NCBI GenBank assembly: GCA_038229595.1
Contig: JBBROH010000244.1
Location: 1 to 5,063 of the forward strand
Length of the DNA: 5,063 bases
Source: JBBROH01 sp038229595
GTDB lineage: Bacteria > Chloroflexota > Chloroflexia > QHBQ01
Direction: 5' to 3'
A program made the translations under genes and the position numbers. Numbering within the stretch: the first letter of the stretch is position 1; each line of letters begins with the position of its first letter. A model generated the notes under the pieces. That model saw only the letters and a list, made by a program, of their open reading frames with translations. It was not told where the DNA came from and did not search any database. Shown piece after piece: positions 1 through 5,063 of the stretch.

Positions 1-1
1 A

Positions 2-961
2 GATGGTCGCAGCCTCTACACCTTGCCGATGCCGCTCGGCTTCAATTATGAGGGGGATGTTAAGAAGCTGAAGAAGATAGCTTATGCCAGCGTCAGCCAG
101 TTTAGTCCGGCAGCCGCTAGTTGGCCGCAGTTGGATGTCAATGAGCCACCAACGATCCAAGACGGTCTGATTTGGCTGACTGCGAATGAGCGCGAGAAGC
201 TACCCGTCACCACCAGCGAAGCCGAGCAACTGGGTGGCAATCAGCGCAGTCTCCCGATCTGGCAGCTTGACAAGCAGGAGTTGCGGCGGTCGCTCTACGA
301 CAACACCGCTATCCCCCACGTGACGATTGACCGGCAGACGGCAGCCCCGGCCCTCTACCATGTCGGCAGCGTACGCTATGCCGAGCAGACCGGCCTCTAC
401 TTCCTCGCCGACGTAGCCGACGAGCAGCTAGCGCAGTTTAAGCAGGCGGTGCGGCTGGTTGGTGATACGGGGTTGGGTGGGCGGCGTACTTCCGGTCATG
501 GGTTGTTCACGCCCGCCTTCTTCGGTCTGGACGGCCAGTTCAGCCGCCGCGACGGTGCGCTTGTGCAGGATGACAACGCGGCTGCGCTGCTGAAGCTGGT
601 GGCTGCTGGGCAGACTGCGGGGAACGGTCGCTGGCTCAATCTGGGGCTGGTTGCGCCGCGCAGTGCGGACGAGCTTGGCCGGATGATCGCGGATGTAACA
701 CCGGATGTGACAGCGGGGCGGCCACCGGCCTACAAGCTGCTGCAACGGCGCGGCTGGGTGGACTCGGATAGCAGCGTGATGCAGGATAACCGCAGCCGCT
801 CGGTGACGCTGTTCAGTCCCGGCTCGGTGCTGGCTAGCCAGCCGCAGGGCGTGCTGGTCGAGGTTACGCCGCAGTCGGTCAAGCAGGGGGATGCTGGTTA
901 TCATCCGGTCTATCGCTTTGGTTGTGGTCTTGGACTTCACATGGAGGTCAGTAATGACTAA
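2..961 (+). CDS. csm4: Type III-A CRISPR RAMP subunit Csm4 (5' truncated by window edge)
   Basis: Csm4 is the Cas5-like RAMP subunit that binds the 5' tag of the crRNA and contacts Cas10 (Csm1) in the Csm effector complex. The frame is open from the first bases, and its opening LYTLPMPLGF matches the conserved 'FLPKPL' region that normally lies some 80-100 residues into Csm4. The true start is therefore upstream and the TTG at 23 is not a start. Family marks visible: an 'IPHVTIDRQT' block (about 311-346), a 'GLYFLADV' strand (about 392-415), and the RAMP glycine-rich loop GLGGRRTSGHGLF at 470-508, which is diagnostic. The C-terminus (YRFGCGLGLHMEV) fits the last strands of the family. With 319 residues already present, the whole protein would be longer than the roughly 300 residues of staphylococcal Csm4. 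It ends in TAA at 959-961 and overlaps the next gene by 8 bases. The Csm4 call is firm; Cmr3-like alternatives are less likely because Csm5 follows. Confidence 0.9.
   Translation, partial: DGRSLYTLPMPLGFNYEGDVKKLKKIAYASVSQFSPAAASWPQLDVNEPPTIQDGLIWLTANEREKLPVTTSEAEQLGGNQRSLPIWQLDKQELRRSLYDNTAIPHVTIDRQTAAPALYHVGSVRYAEQTGLYFLADVADEQLAQFKQAVRLVGDTGLGGRRTSGHGLFTPAFFGLDGQFSRRDGALVQDDNAAALLKLVAAGQTAGNGRWLNLGLVAPRSADELGRMIADVTPDVTAGRPPAYKLLQRRGWVDSDSSVMQDNRSRSVTLFSPGSVLASQPQGVLVEVTPQSVKQGDAGYHPVYRFGCGLGLHMEVSND
943..948 (+). promoter_or_regulatory. Shine-Dalgarno site for the DUF4145-like gene
   Basis: GGAGGT lies inside the 3' end of csm4, five bases before the ATG at 954. This is a near-perfect anti-16S match and decides that ATG as the start, rather than the in-frame alternative at 891, which lies deep inside csm4. 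The following ATGACTAA overlaps start and stop codons, typical of translational coupling. Confidence 0.8.
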
Positions 962-1745
962 AAGCATCAGAAAGTTTGAACACACACCTCCTGAACCTAC
1001 TTCCTCTAAGTTCACGTGTCCGCATTGTCATGGCAATACAAACCACGACAGAGGGGATATTGTTTACAACGGGGACAACTATGTAGAAACTATCAGAGAG
1101 CTAGTTGCGACCAGATGCAGAGGTTGCGATAGTTACATAGTATGGAGCAAGACTACAGACGAAGGTGCTGAGGATGATAGCTCTGAGAATAATACATCCA
1201 GCGATCAGGAGGTCGTTAGGATTGTTTACCCCTCGGATGCTATAGTACCTCTGCCTTCCTCTGATATGCCGTTGAACGTAACAAAGGATTACAAGGAAGC
1301 TAGCACGATTGCCACATCCTCACCACGTGCCGCTATCATACTGCTTCGCTCCGCTGTAGAAAAGATGTGTATTCACTTGGGCCAGCCAGGCAAAAACTTG
1401 GACAAAGACATTAGAGCTTTGGTCAAAGCCCAAAAGCTAAATATAGATCAGGAACGAGTTCTTAAGATCACGCAGCTTCTTGGTAACGCTGGTACTCACG
1501 GCGAGGGAACAGAAGGAGAGCTTGACCTAAATCAAGCCCTAGCAGTATTTAGCTTCCTTAATTACATTGTTGATCAGCTAATTAGCGTTCCTAAGCAGAT
1601 TGAGAAAATGGATCGTGACGCATCCTCATTGGACGAGCGGAGGAAGCGTAACCAGCAGGCTAGGCTTGCACAGCAGGCTGCTGTTGAAGATGACGCAGCT
1701 ATTCTTCCACAACCAGGAGCAGAGGCAGGCGATGACAACAACTAA
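954..1745 (+). CDS. Zinc-ribbon plus DUF4145-like protein embedded in the csm operon
   Basis: A 263-residue protein. An N-terminal zinc ribbon is visible as C22-P-H-C25 and C54-R-G-C57. It is followed by an acidic, Ser/Asn-rich stretch (about 68-85) and a short 'VYPSD..VPLPSSDMP' segment. A helical domain then carries the DUF4145 pattern: DYKEA at 111-115, SPRAAIILLRSAVEKM at 122-137, and GNAGTH at 176-181. The tail (about 215-263) is charged and probably helical. DUF4145 domains occur in restriction-modification and other defence contexts and, as I recall, are grouped with the HEPN-like helical fold. The strict HEPN RNase motif R-x4-6-H is not seen. The gene overlaps csm4 by 8 bases and csm5 by 14, so it is co-translated with the effector subunits. 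Its base composition is much lower in GC than its neighbours, suggesting acquisition from elsewhere. Its function is unknown; an accessory or regulatory role in the Csm response is inference from position only. Confidence 0.8.
   Translation: MTKSIRKFEHTPPEPTSSKFTCPHCHGNTNHDRGDIVYNGDNYVETIRELVATRCRGCDSYIVWSKTTDEGAEDDSSENNTSSDQEVVRIVYPSDAIVPLPSSDMPLNVTKDYKEASTIATSSPRAAIILLRSAVEKMCIHLGQPGKNLDKDIRALVKAQKLNIDQERVLKITQLLGNAGTHGEGTEGELDLNQALAVFSFLNYIVDQLISVPKQIEKMDRDASSLDERRKRNQQARLAQQAAVEDDAAILPQPGAEAGDDNN
1721..1725 (+). promoter_or_regulatory. Ribosome binding site choosing the csm5 start
   Basis: AGAGG lies six bases before ATG 1732, with a second purine-rich match AGGAG at 1715-1719. Both lie in the 3' end of the upstream gene. 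They support ATG 1732 (protein beginning MTTTNYHLEILTP, the usual Csm5 N-terminus) over the longer in-frame opening from 1600, which would run far into the DUF4145 gene. Confidence 0.65.
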
Positions 1746-3255
1746 CTACCACCTTGAAATCCTGACCCCGACCCACGTCGGTAGCGGCGACAGCTATATG
1801 TGGCTGGACTACGTGTATGAGGCCGGATTGCTGTATGTGCTGGATATTGGGCGGGTCAGTCAGGCACTTACCCGCAGCGGCGTGATTAGCGTCGGCGAAC
1901 TGGTTGAGCGGATGAAGGATGATAACTTTAGCTGGAACAGGCTGTTGCAGCAGGCCGAGGTTAAACCGGCTACGCTGGCTGAGTACGCTATCCCGGCGGC
2001 TGGCGACCCGGCGGTGGGCGGTAGCGGCAGGCGGGGGGAGCGCAGTGGTGAGGTGCGGGCGATTGCACGCAACGCCAACCAGCAGCCCTACATACCGGGC
2101 AGCAGCATCAAGGGTGCGATCCGCTCGGCGGTCGTCAACCGCTTGCTACCGGCAATGAGCAACAATGAGCTTGGCGGCATGGTCGGGCGCGGGCGCAAGG
2201 AGTTTGCCAGCGGGCAGATTGAGCAAACGCTACTGGGTAGAGACCCCAACCATGACCTGTTCCGCGCCTTGCAGGTTAGCGATAGCGACCCGTTTGCGCT
2301 GGATGCTGTGCGGGTGGTGGAGGTGCGGCGTGGCCGCAACTTCGATGGTAGTGGGGGGATGCTGTCCTTTGTCGAGGTGCTGCGTCCCAGCGCGGCGACG
2401 GTGGTCAAGCTGCGGCTGGATGATGGCTTGCTTGAGCAGCACGCCCGCACGCTTGGTTGGAGCGACAAGCAGGTGGCTATCTTGCGCGACGAACTGGCGG
2501 TGGCCTGTCGTGAGTTCAGCACGCTGGTGTTGGCGGAGCAGCGCAAGTTCTACCGCCAGATGTGGCAGGAGAGTGAGGATGCGGGTAGCTTTAGCCTGCT
2601 GCTGGGCTGGGGCGGCGGCTGGGCGGGCAAGGCTCCGGTGGGGCTAAGGCTGAGAGAAGAAATGCCCGGCTTCTTCGAGCAGACCGCTAACTATTTGCAG
2701 ATGGGCAAGCGCGATGTGGAGATTAACGCGGATACCTTCCCCACTAGCCACTGGATGGTGCAGGAGGGTAGTCAGGAGATGCCGCTGGGCTGGGTGCGGC
2801 TGACCCCGACCGAGGCGCAGCCAACCTTGCCGCGCTTGCAGCCGACGCAGGTGGCTGAGGTTGCGGTCAAGGCATTGCCACCTGTAGCGTTGGCGCAACG
2901 GCCATTGCCGCCACGTGGTGGTGGTGGCTATCAATCGCCACTTTCACGACCAATGCAGAGCGTACCTGACGTGCCTGAACCGCCAATCACGGCTTCGCGG
3001 GTGCCTGCTGCGCCTAGGAGCATCACGCAGGTTGACCAGTTGGAGGTAGGCAAGGAGTACAGGGCGGTTGTCCGCAAGGTGCTGGCTGACGAGATGGAGC
3101 TTGTGGTTGAGGAGATTGCACGCATTTACGGCACGGTGCGGAAGAACACGGGGGCTAGCTACAAGAGTATGGGCTACAAACCGGGTAGCAAGGTGAAGGC
3201 GCGGGTGCTGAAGCTGAGGCCGCTGACGCTGGAATTGGTTGAGGGCAAGAGATAG
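1732..3255 (+). CDS. csm5: Type III-A CRISPR RAMP subunit Csm5 with C-terminal OB/S1-like extension
   Basis: Csm5 is the Cas7-like subunit that caps the crRNA 3' end of the Csm complex and is linked to crRNA maturation. The 507-residue protein begins with the family hallmark 'LEILTPTHVGSGD..MWLDYVYE' (about 6-28). It has the RAMP motif PYIPGSSIKGAIRS at 119-132, a glycine-rich LGWGGGWAGK at 291-300, and the terminal PLGWVRL at 351-357 where most Csm5 proteins end. Beyond that lie a Pro-rich, low-complexity linker (about 358-430) and a compact domain (about 437-505) beginning LEVGKEYRAVVRKV. Its alternating strands and a late GSKVKARVLKL strand resemble an S1/OB-type RNA-binding fold. Usual Csm5 length is roughly 340-400 residues, so about 150 residues are extra. 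It overlaps the upstream gene by 14 bases, and the Cas6-like frame abuts its stop. The Csm5 identity is firm; the fold of the extension is inferred from its pattern. Confidence 0.92.
   Translation: MTTTNYHLEILTPTHVGSGDSYMWLDYVYEAGLLYVLDIGRVSQALTRSGVISVGELVERMKDDNFSWNRLLQQAEVKPATLAEYAIPAAGDPAVGGSGRRGERSGEVRAIARNANQQPYIPGSSIKGAIRSAVVNRLLPAMSNNELGGMVGRGRKEFASGQIEQTLLGRDPNHDLFRALQVSDSDPFALDAVRVVEVRRGRNFDGSGGMLSFVEVLRPSAATVVKLRLDDGLLEQHARTLGWSDKQVAILRDELAVACREFSTLVLAEQRKFYRQMWQESEDAGSFSLLLGWGGGWAGKAPVGLRLREEMPGFFEQTANYLQMGKRDVEINADTFPTSHWMVQEGSQEMPLGWVRLTPTEAQPTLPRLQPTQVAEVAVKALPPVALAQRPLPPRGGGGYQSPLSRPMQSVPDVPEPPITASRVPAAPRSITQVDQLEVGKEYRAVVRKVLADEMELVVEEIARIYGTVRKNTGASYKSMGYKPGSKVKARVLKLRPLTLELVEGKR
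2803..3021 (+). other. Pro-rich linker of Csm5
   Basis: Codons about 358-430 of csm5 encode a segment dominated by Pro, Ala, Val, Gln and Ser, including RPLPPRGGGGYQSPLSRP. It follows the conserved terminal PLGWVRL of the RAMP core and precedes the OB/S1-like domain. It reads as a flexible disordered tether. Boundaries are approximate. Confidence 0.7.
3040..3252 (+). other. Probable OB/S1-like domain at the Csm5 C-terminus
   Basis: About 70 residues with the rhythm of an S1-type OB fold: 'LEVGKEYRAVVRKVLADEM', then 'ELVVEEIARIYGTVRKN', then 'GYKPGSKVKARVLKL' and 'PLTLELVEG'. The VGK.Y.A.V start, the G-x-V strand and the G-x-K-V-x-A-x-V strand correspond to strands 1, 3 and 4 of S1 domains. 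Basic residues (K441, R445, R448, K449 and several in the loop) would suit RNA contact. The assignment rests on pattern only and needs a structure prediction. Confidence 0.5.
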
Positions 3256-3617
3256 TTAGCGGGCCAGTGCGCTGCCCGATTGCGTTTCTGGTGGATACGT
3301 CGGCGGATGTGCTGGCGGTCAACAGTGCCAGGGGCGAGGAGTTGCCGCGCCCTTATGCGATTGAGCCGCCGCTAGATGGTCGGCTGGCGTATGCTGCGGG
3401 GGAGCGGTTCGAGTTTGGGGTGACGCTGTTTGGCCGCGCTCATTTGCTGCTGCCCTATCTGGTCGGGGCGGTCAACGACTTTGCCGACCGGCTGGGGATG
3501 GGCGATGCCGGGGAGCGGGGGCGGCTGGTGCTTGAGCAGGTCTGGGCTGAACAGCCGCTGACGCGCACGCGGGTGCCGGTTTGGGGCGAGGAGAGTGCCA
3601 GCCCAGCTACCGCCACC

Positions 3618-3652
3618 AATCCTCAATCTATAATCTATAATCTACAATCTAC
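3618..3652 (+). repeat. Heptanucleotide tandem repeat inside the cas6 remnant
   Basis: Four consecutive units AATCTAT, AATCTAT, AATCTAC, AATCTAC occupy 3625-3652, preceded by a degenerate unit AATCCTC at 3618-3624. The tract is AT-rich in otherwise strongly GC-rich coding DNA and encodes an odd NPQSIIYNLQST segment in the Cas6 frame. Short tandem heptamer repeats like this are common in cyanobacteria and Chloroflexota, usually between genes. Confidence 0.85.
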
Positions 3653-3739
3653 AAGTCGGAGCATGGCCGAGGTGGTGGCGGGCTTGCCAGAGCGGGCCGA
3701 GCGGGTGACGCTGCTGCTGAAGTCGCCGCTGACGCTGAA

Positions 3740-3765
3740 GGCAGGCGGGCGGGTCTGGCGTGAAC
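3740..3765. other. Junction where the Cas6 reading frame gives way to the helicase-like frame
   Basis: Cas6 similarity fades after KSPLTLKAGGR (ending near 3752), while a different frame that looks coding takes over from about 3760. The new frame is closed by TGA at 3736-3738, so the change of gene lies between these points. No spacer, terminator or inverted repeat separates them. This reads as a recombination or deletion scar, or an assembly join. Confidence 0.55.
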
Positions 3766-4926
3766 CACCGCGCCCCCGCCCACCATGTGGAGCGGGTGCA
3801 GAGCGAGGACATGGCCGCCTGGTGGAGCGGCTTCGACCAACACGCGGGCCGCTATCCCGCCCACTGCGCCCAACGCCAGTTGTGGAACGCCCTCTACCTG
3901 GCCGCCTTCGCCAGCAAGCCGGGTCGCCCCAGTCGCCAGCCGCTGCTGCAAGAGTTGGCGGCGGTCTGCCCCAACCTGGCCGAGCTACTAGCTAGCTGCG
4001 TGGAGGAGCAGCCCGAACCGCGATGGCACGGGCTGCCCTTCGAGCAACGCCACGCCGCCCAGTTGCTAGAGGGCTACGGCGAGGTCATCCCCCTGGTCTA
4101 CTGGCGCGCGTTGGTCAGCGAACTACACCTTCAGCTTAGCCAACCGCCGACTGCCAATACATTGTGGGTGGAGGGTGGCTCTATCCTCAACTACCGCGTG
4201 CTGGACAACGTGGTGAGCACGCTGACTGCGGGTGAGTACGGCCACAAGCTAGATGCGCTGGTGCTGGATGCCACGCCGTCGCCGCTGCTGACCACCCTGC
4301 TGCCCCACGCCGAGAGTAGCCGCGCCGCGGTGGAGCAGCACCTGCGCGTAACCCAGATTAGCGACAGCTTGCTGACCAGCCGCCACTTGCAGGCGCGCGG
4401 TGGGCAGGAGGCCGAGCGGGTGGCAGCGGTGGTCAACGCGCTGGCGGGGATGTGCGCGACCACGGCGGTGCTGGGTAACAAGCTGCTCTTGCAGGCGGGC
4501 GGGGCGGTGGCGACCGAACTAGATAGTAGTCTGGGGCTGGCAGTGGGTTGGTTTGGCCGCGACGAGAAGGCGCACAACCGCTGGACGGGGGCGCGGCGGC
4601 TGGTGATCGCGGGCCACCACCAGTTGCCGCCAGCGGAAGTGCAGGCACGGGCGGCGATGCTGCGGCGGCACGCTGGGCTGGCGGCCAGCAACGAGGCAGC
4701 GGGCGAGTTGCGGGTGCTGCGGCCCTACCAGTACCGCGCAGTGGACGGTAGCGGGGGTGGCTACTGGATGCGCGCGTACAGCGACCCGCTAGAGCAGGCG
4801 ATTGCGCTGCACAGCGAGCAGGCAACCATCCAGCAAGCGATAGGGTGGGTGCGGGGGGTGCTGGCCGACCGCTGGCGACCGGTGGAGGTGTACCTGCTGA
4901 CCGCCACGCCGGTGGCCGACCTGTAA
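3760..4926 (+). CDS. C-terminal fragment of a helicase-like mobile-element protein
   Basis: I recognise no named gene. The 388-residue frame (GTG at 3760; ATG at 3811 is an alternative) resembles the C-terminal half of large helicase/primase-associated proteins carried by plasmids, phages and integrated elements. Visible marks: VLDATP at 168-173 after a central helical region, a VLGNKLLLQA strand, GWFGRDEKAHNRW at 263-275 followed by 'RRLVIAGHHQLPP' (compare 'GLNxFxxxxxVVVxGRxQPP' in such proteins), QQAIGWVRG at 358-366 in the place of helicase motif VI, and a final VEVYLLTATP. Walker A and B motifs that should lie upstream are missing, so the 5' part has been lost at the join to cas6. The frame is broken by TAA at 4924-4926 but continues open after it. 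Lack of an upstream ribosome site and loss of the motor half suggest a decaying pseudogene. Confidence 0.5.
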   Translation: MNHRAPAHHVERVQSEDMAAWWSGFDQHAGRYPAHCAQRQLWNALYLAAFASKPGRPSRQPLLQELAAVCPNLAELLASCVEEQPEPRWHGLPFEQRHAAQLLEGYGEVIPLVYWRALVSELHLQLSQPPTANTLWVEGGSILNYRVLDNVVSTLTAGEYGHKLDALVLDATPSPLLTTLLPHAESSRAAVEQHLRVTQISDSLLTSRHLQARGGQEAERVAAVVNALAGMCATTAVLGNKLLLQAGGAVATELDSSLGLAVGWFGRDEKAHNRWTGARRLVIAGHHQLPPAEVQARAAMLRRHAGLAASNEAAGELRVLRPYQYRAVDGSGGGYWMRAYSDPLEQAIALHSEQATIQQAIGWVRGVLADRWRPVEVYLLTATPVADL

Positions 4927-5063
4927 GTAGCGCGGCTTTGTAGCCTGGACGAGATAATTGCGGGTGGGGGGCTGGGGGCGGAGGGGGGAGGGCTGAGCAA
5001 CGACCACCAGCGGGTGCAGTGCCAACTGGCGACGTTGAACGAGGAACGGCAAGTGGCAGCCTG
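4927..5063 (+). pseudogene. In-frame continuation of the helicase-like gene after a stop codon
   Basis: Immediately after TAA 4924-4926 the same frame stays open to the window end without a stop. It encodes VARLCSLDEIIAGGG, a Gly-rich link, then HQRVQCQLATLNEERQVAA. The first part fits what usually follows 'VYLLTxTPVxxLPV' in the related proteins, a short 'L-x-x-L-x-D/E' run, so this reads as one gene with a nonsense change. It is partial at the window edge. Confidence 0.5.
4962..4992 (+). other. G-rich tract with G-quadruplex potential
   Basis: Five runs of three or more G (4962-4964, 4966-4971, 4974-4978, 4983-4988, 4990-4992) are separated by loops of 1, 2, 4 and 1 bases. This satisfies the usual G3+N1-7 quadruplex pattern on the + strand. 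In the helicase-like frame it encodes a Gly-rich segment. Confidence 0.6.

Larger units (their letters stand above)
3267..3995 (+). pseudogene. cas6: Cas6-type pre-crRNA endoribonuclease remnant (internal fragment)
   Basis: Only about 3243-3755 looks like genuine Cas6. CPIAFLVDTSADVL matches the point after the Cys-containing N-terminal region of the PF10040-type Cas6 family. Next come 'LPRPYAIEPPL', an AAGERFEFGVTLFGRAHLL strand, LPYLVGAVNDFADRLGMG, and finally VTLLLKSPLTLKAGGR, the start of the C-terminal RAMP half. The roughly 60-80 residue N-terminal region (with the usual G-rich 'KGsxLRGxxG' segment) is absent: the frame opens just after a TGA at 3240-3242, inside the csm5 end. The C-terminal half with its glycine-rich loop is also absent. 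After about 3755 the frame is merely a shadow of the next gene and stops at TAG 3993-3995. A weak GTG at 3267 with no good ribosome site is the only obvious start. A heptanucleotide repeat interrupts the middle. It is probably non-functional for crRNA processing. The alternative is an assembly artefact. Confidence 0.7.

Noticed and set aside
891..953. Earlier start for the DUF4145-like gene at 891
   Set aside because: The added 21 residues are hydrophobic shadow of the csm4 C-terminus and might be mistaken for a signal peptide. ATG 954 has an excellent ribosome site.
428..1015. Long minus-strand open frame opposite csm4
   Set aside because: It is antisense to well-supported csm4, rich in Arg, His and Gln as expected from the complement of GC-rich coding DNA, and shows no domain pattern.
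1600..1731. Longer csm5 with a 44-residue N-terminal extension
   Set aside because: The extension lies over the DUF4145 coding frame and resembles no Csm5 N-terminus. ATG 1732 has a ribosome site and gives the standard family start.
2165..2647. Second + strand open frame within csm5
   Set aside because: It is an out-of-phase shadow, rich in Cys, Trp and Arg, with no recognisable domain, while csm5 in the other frame has clear RAMP motifs.
3618..3652. Heptamer array as a possible mini CRISPR array
   Set aside because: Units of seven bases directly abut, without spacers. This is a simple tandem repeat and not a CRISPR.
3259..3750. GCGGGC at 3259-3264 and again at 3745-3750, near both ends of the cas6 fragment, as possible target-site duplication or microhomology
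   Set aside because: Six bases of G and C recur by chance in this GC-rich window, and no inverted repeats or transposase remnant accompany them.
4191..4825. Two overlapping minus-strand open frames opposite the helicase-like gene
   Set aside because: They have biased Ala/Ser/Pro/Arg composition typical of antisense GC-rich DNA and no ribosome sites or motifs. The + strand frame has the coherent family pattern.

Overview
The window is a 3' portion of a type III-A (Csm) CRISPR-Cas operon joined to a fragment of what looks like mobile-element DNA, all on the + strand. The organism is bacterial and GC-rich. Csm4, Csm5 and Cas6 resemble versions I associate with filamentous phototrophic or related Chloroflexota (Roseiflexus/Chloroflexus type). 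The heptanucleotide tandem repeat at 3618-3652 is also of a kind common in Chloroflexota and cyanobacteria. This taxonomic guess rests on recall, not on a search.

Layout. Positions 1-961 hold the 3' part of csm4 (5' end outside the window). Positions 954-1745 hold a low-GC gene for a zinc-ribbon plus DUF4145-like protein. It sits between csm4 and csm5 and overlaps both by a few bases. Positions 1732-3255 hold csm5, which carries an unusual C-terminal extension: a Pro-rich linker followed by a likely OB/S1-like domain. From about 3243 the frame encodes the middle of a Cas6-type pre-crRNA endoribonuclease, lacking its N-terminal region and its C-terminal RAMP half. From about 3740-3760 the coding frame switches to the C-terminal part of a helicase-like protein of the kind found on plasmids, phages and integrated elements. 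That frame is interrupted by TAA at 4924-4926 but stays open and plausible to the window end.

How the parts relate. Csm4 and Csm5 are structural RAMP subunits of the crRNA-guided RNA-targeting complex: Csm4 sits at the 5'-tag end next to Cas10, and Csm5 caps the 3' end. Cas6 would normally cut pre-crRNA, but here it appears broken, so crRNA processing would have to come from another locus. The overlapping or abutting starts imply one transcript with translational coupling for csm4, the DUF4145 gene and csm5. Cas10, Csm2, Csm3, an adaptation module and a CRISPR array are not in the window.

Points most worth following: the DUF4145 gene embedded in the csm operon as a candidate accessory effector or regulator, the Csm5 OB-domain fusion, and the cas6/helicase junction, which marks either genomic decay and recombination or an assembly chimera. 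No RNA genes, CRISPR repeats or convincing terminators were seen.
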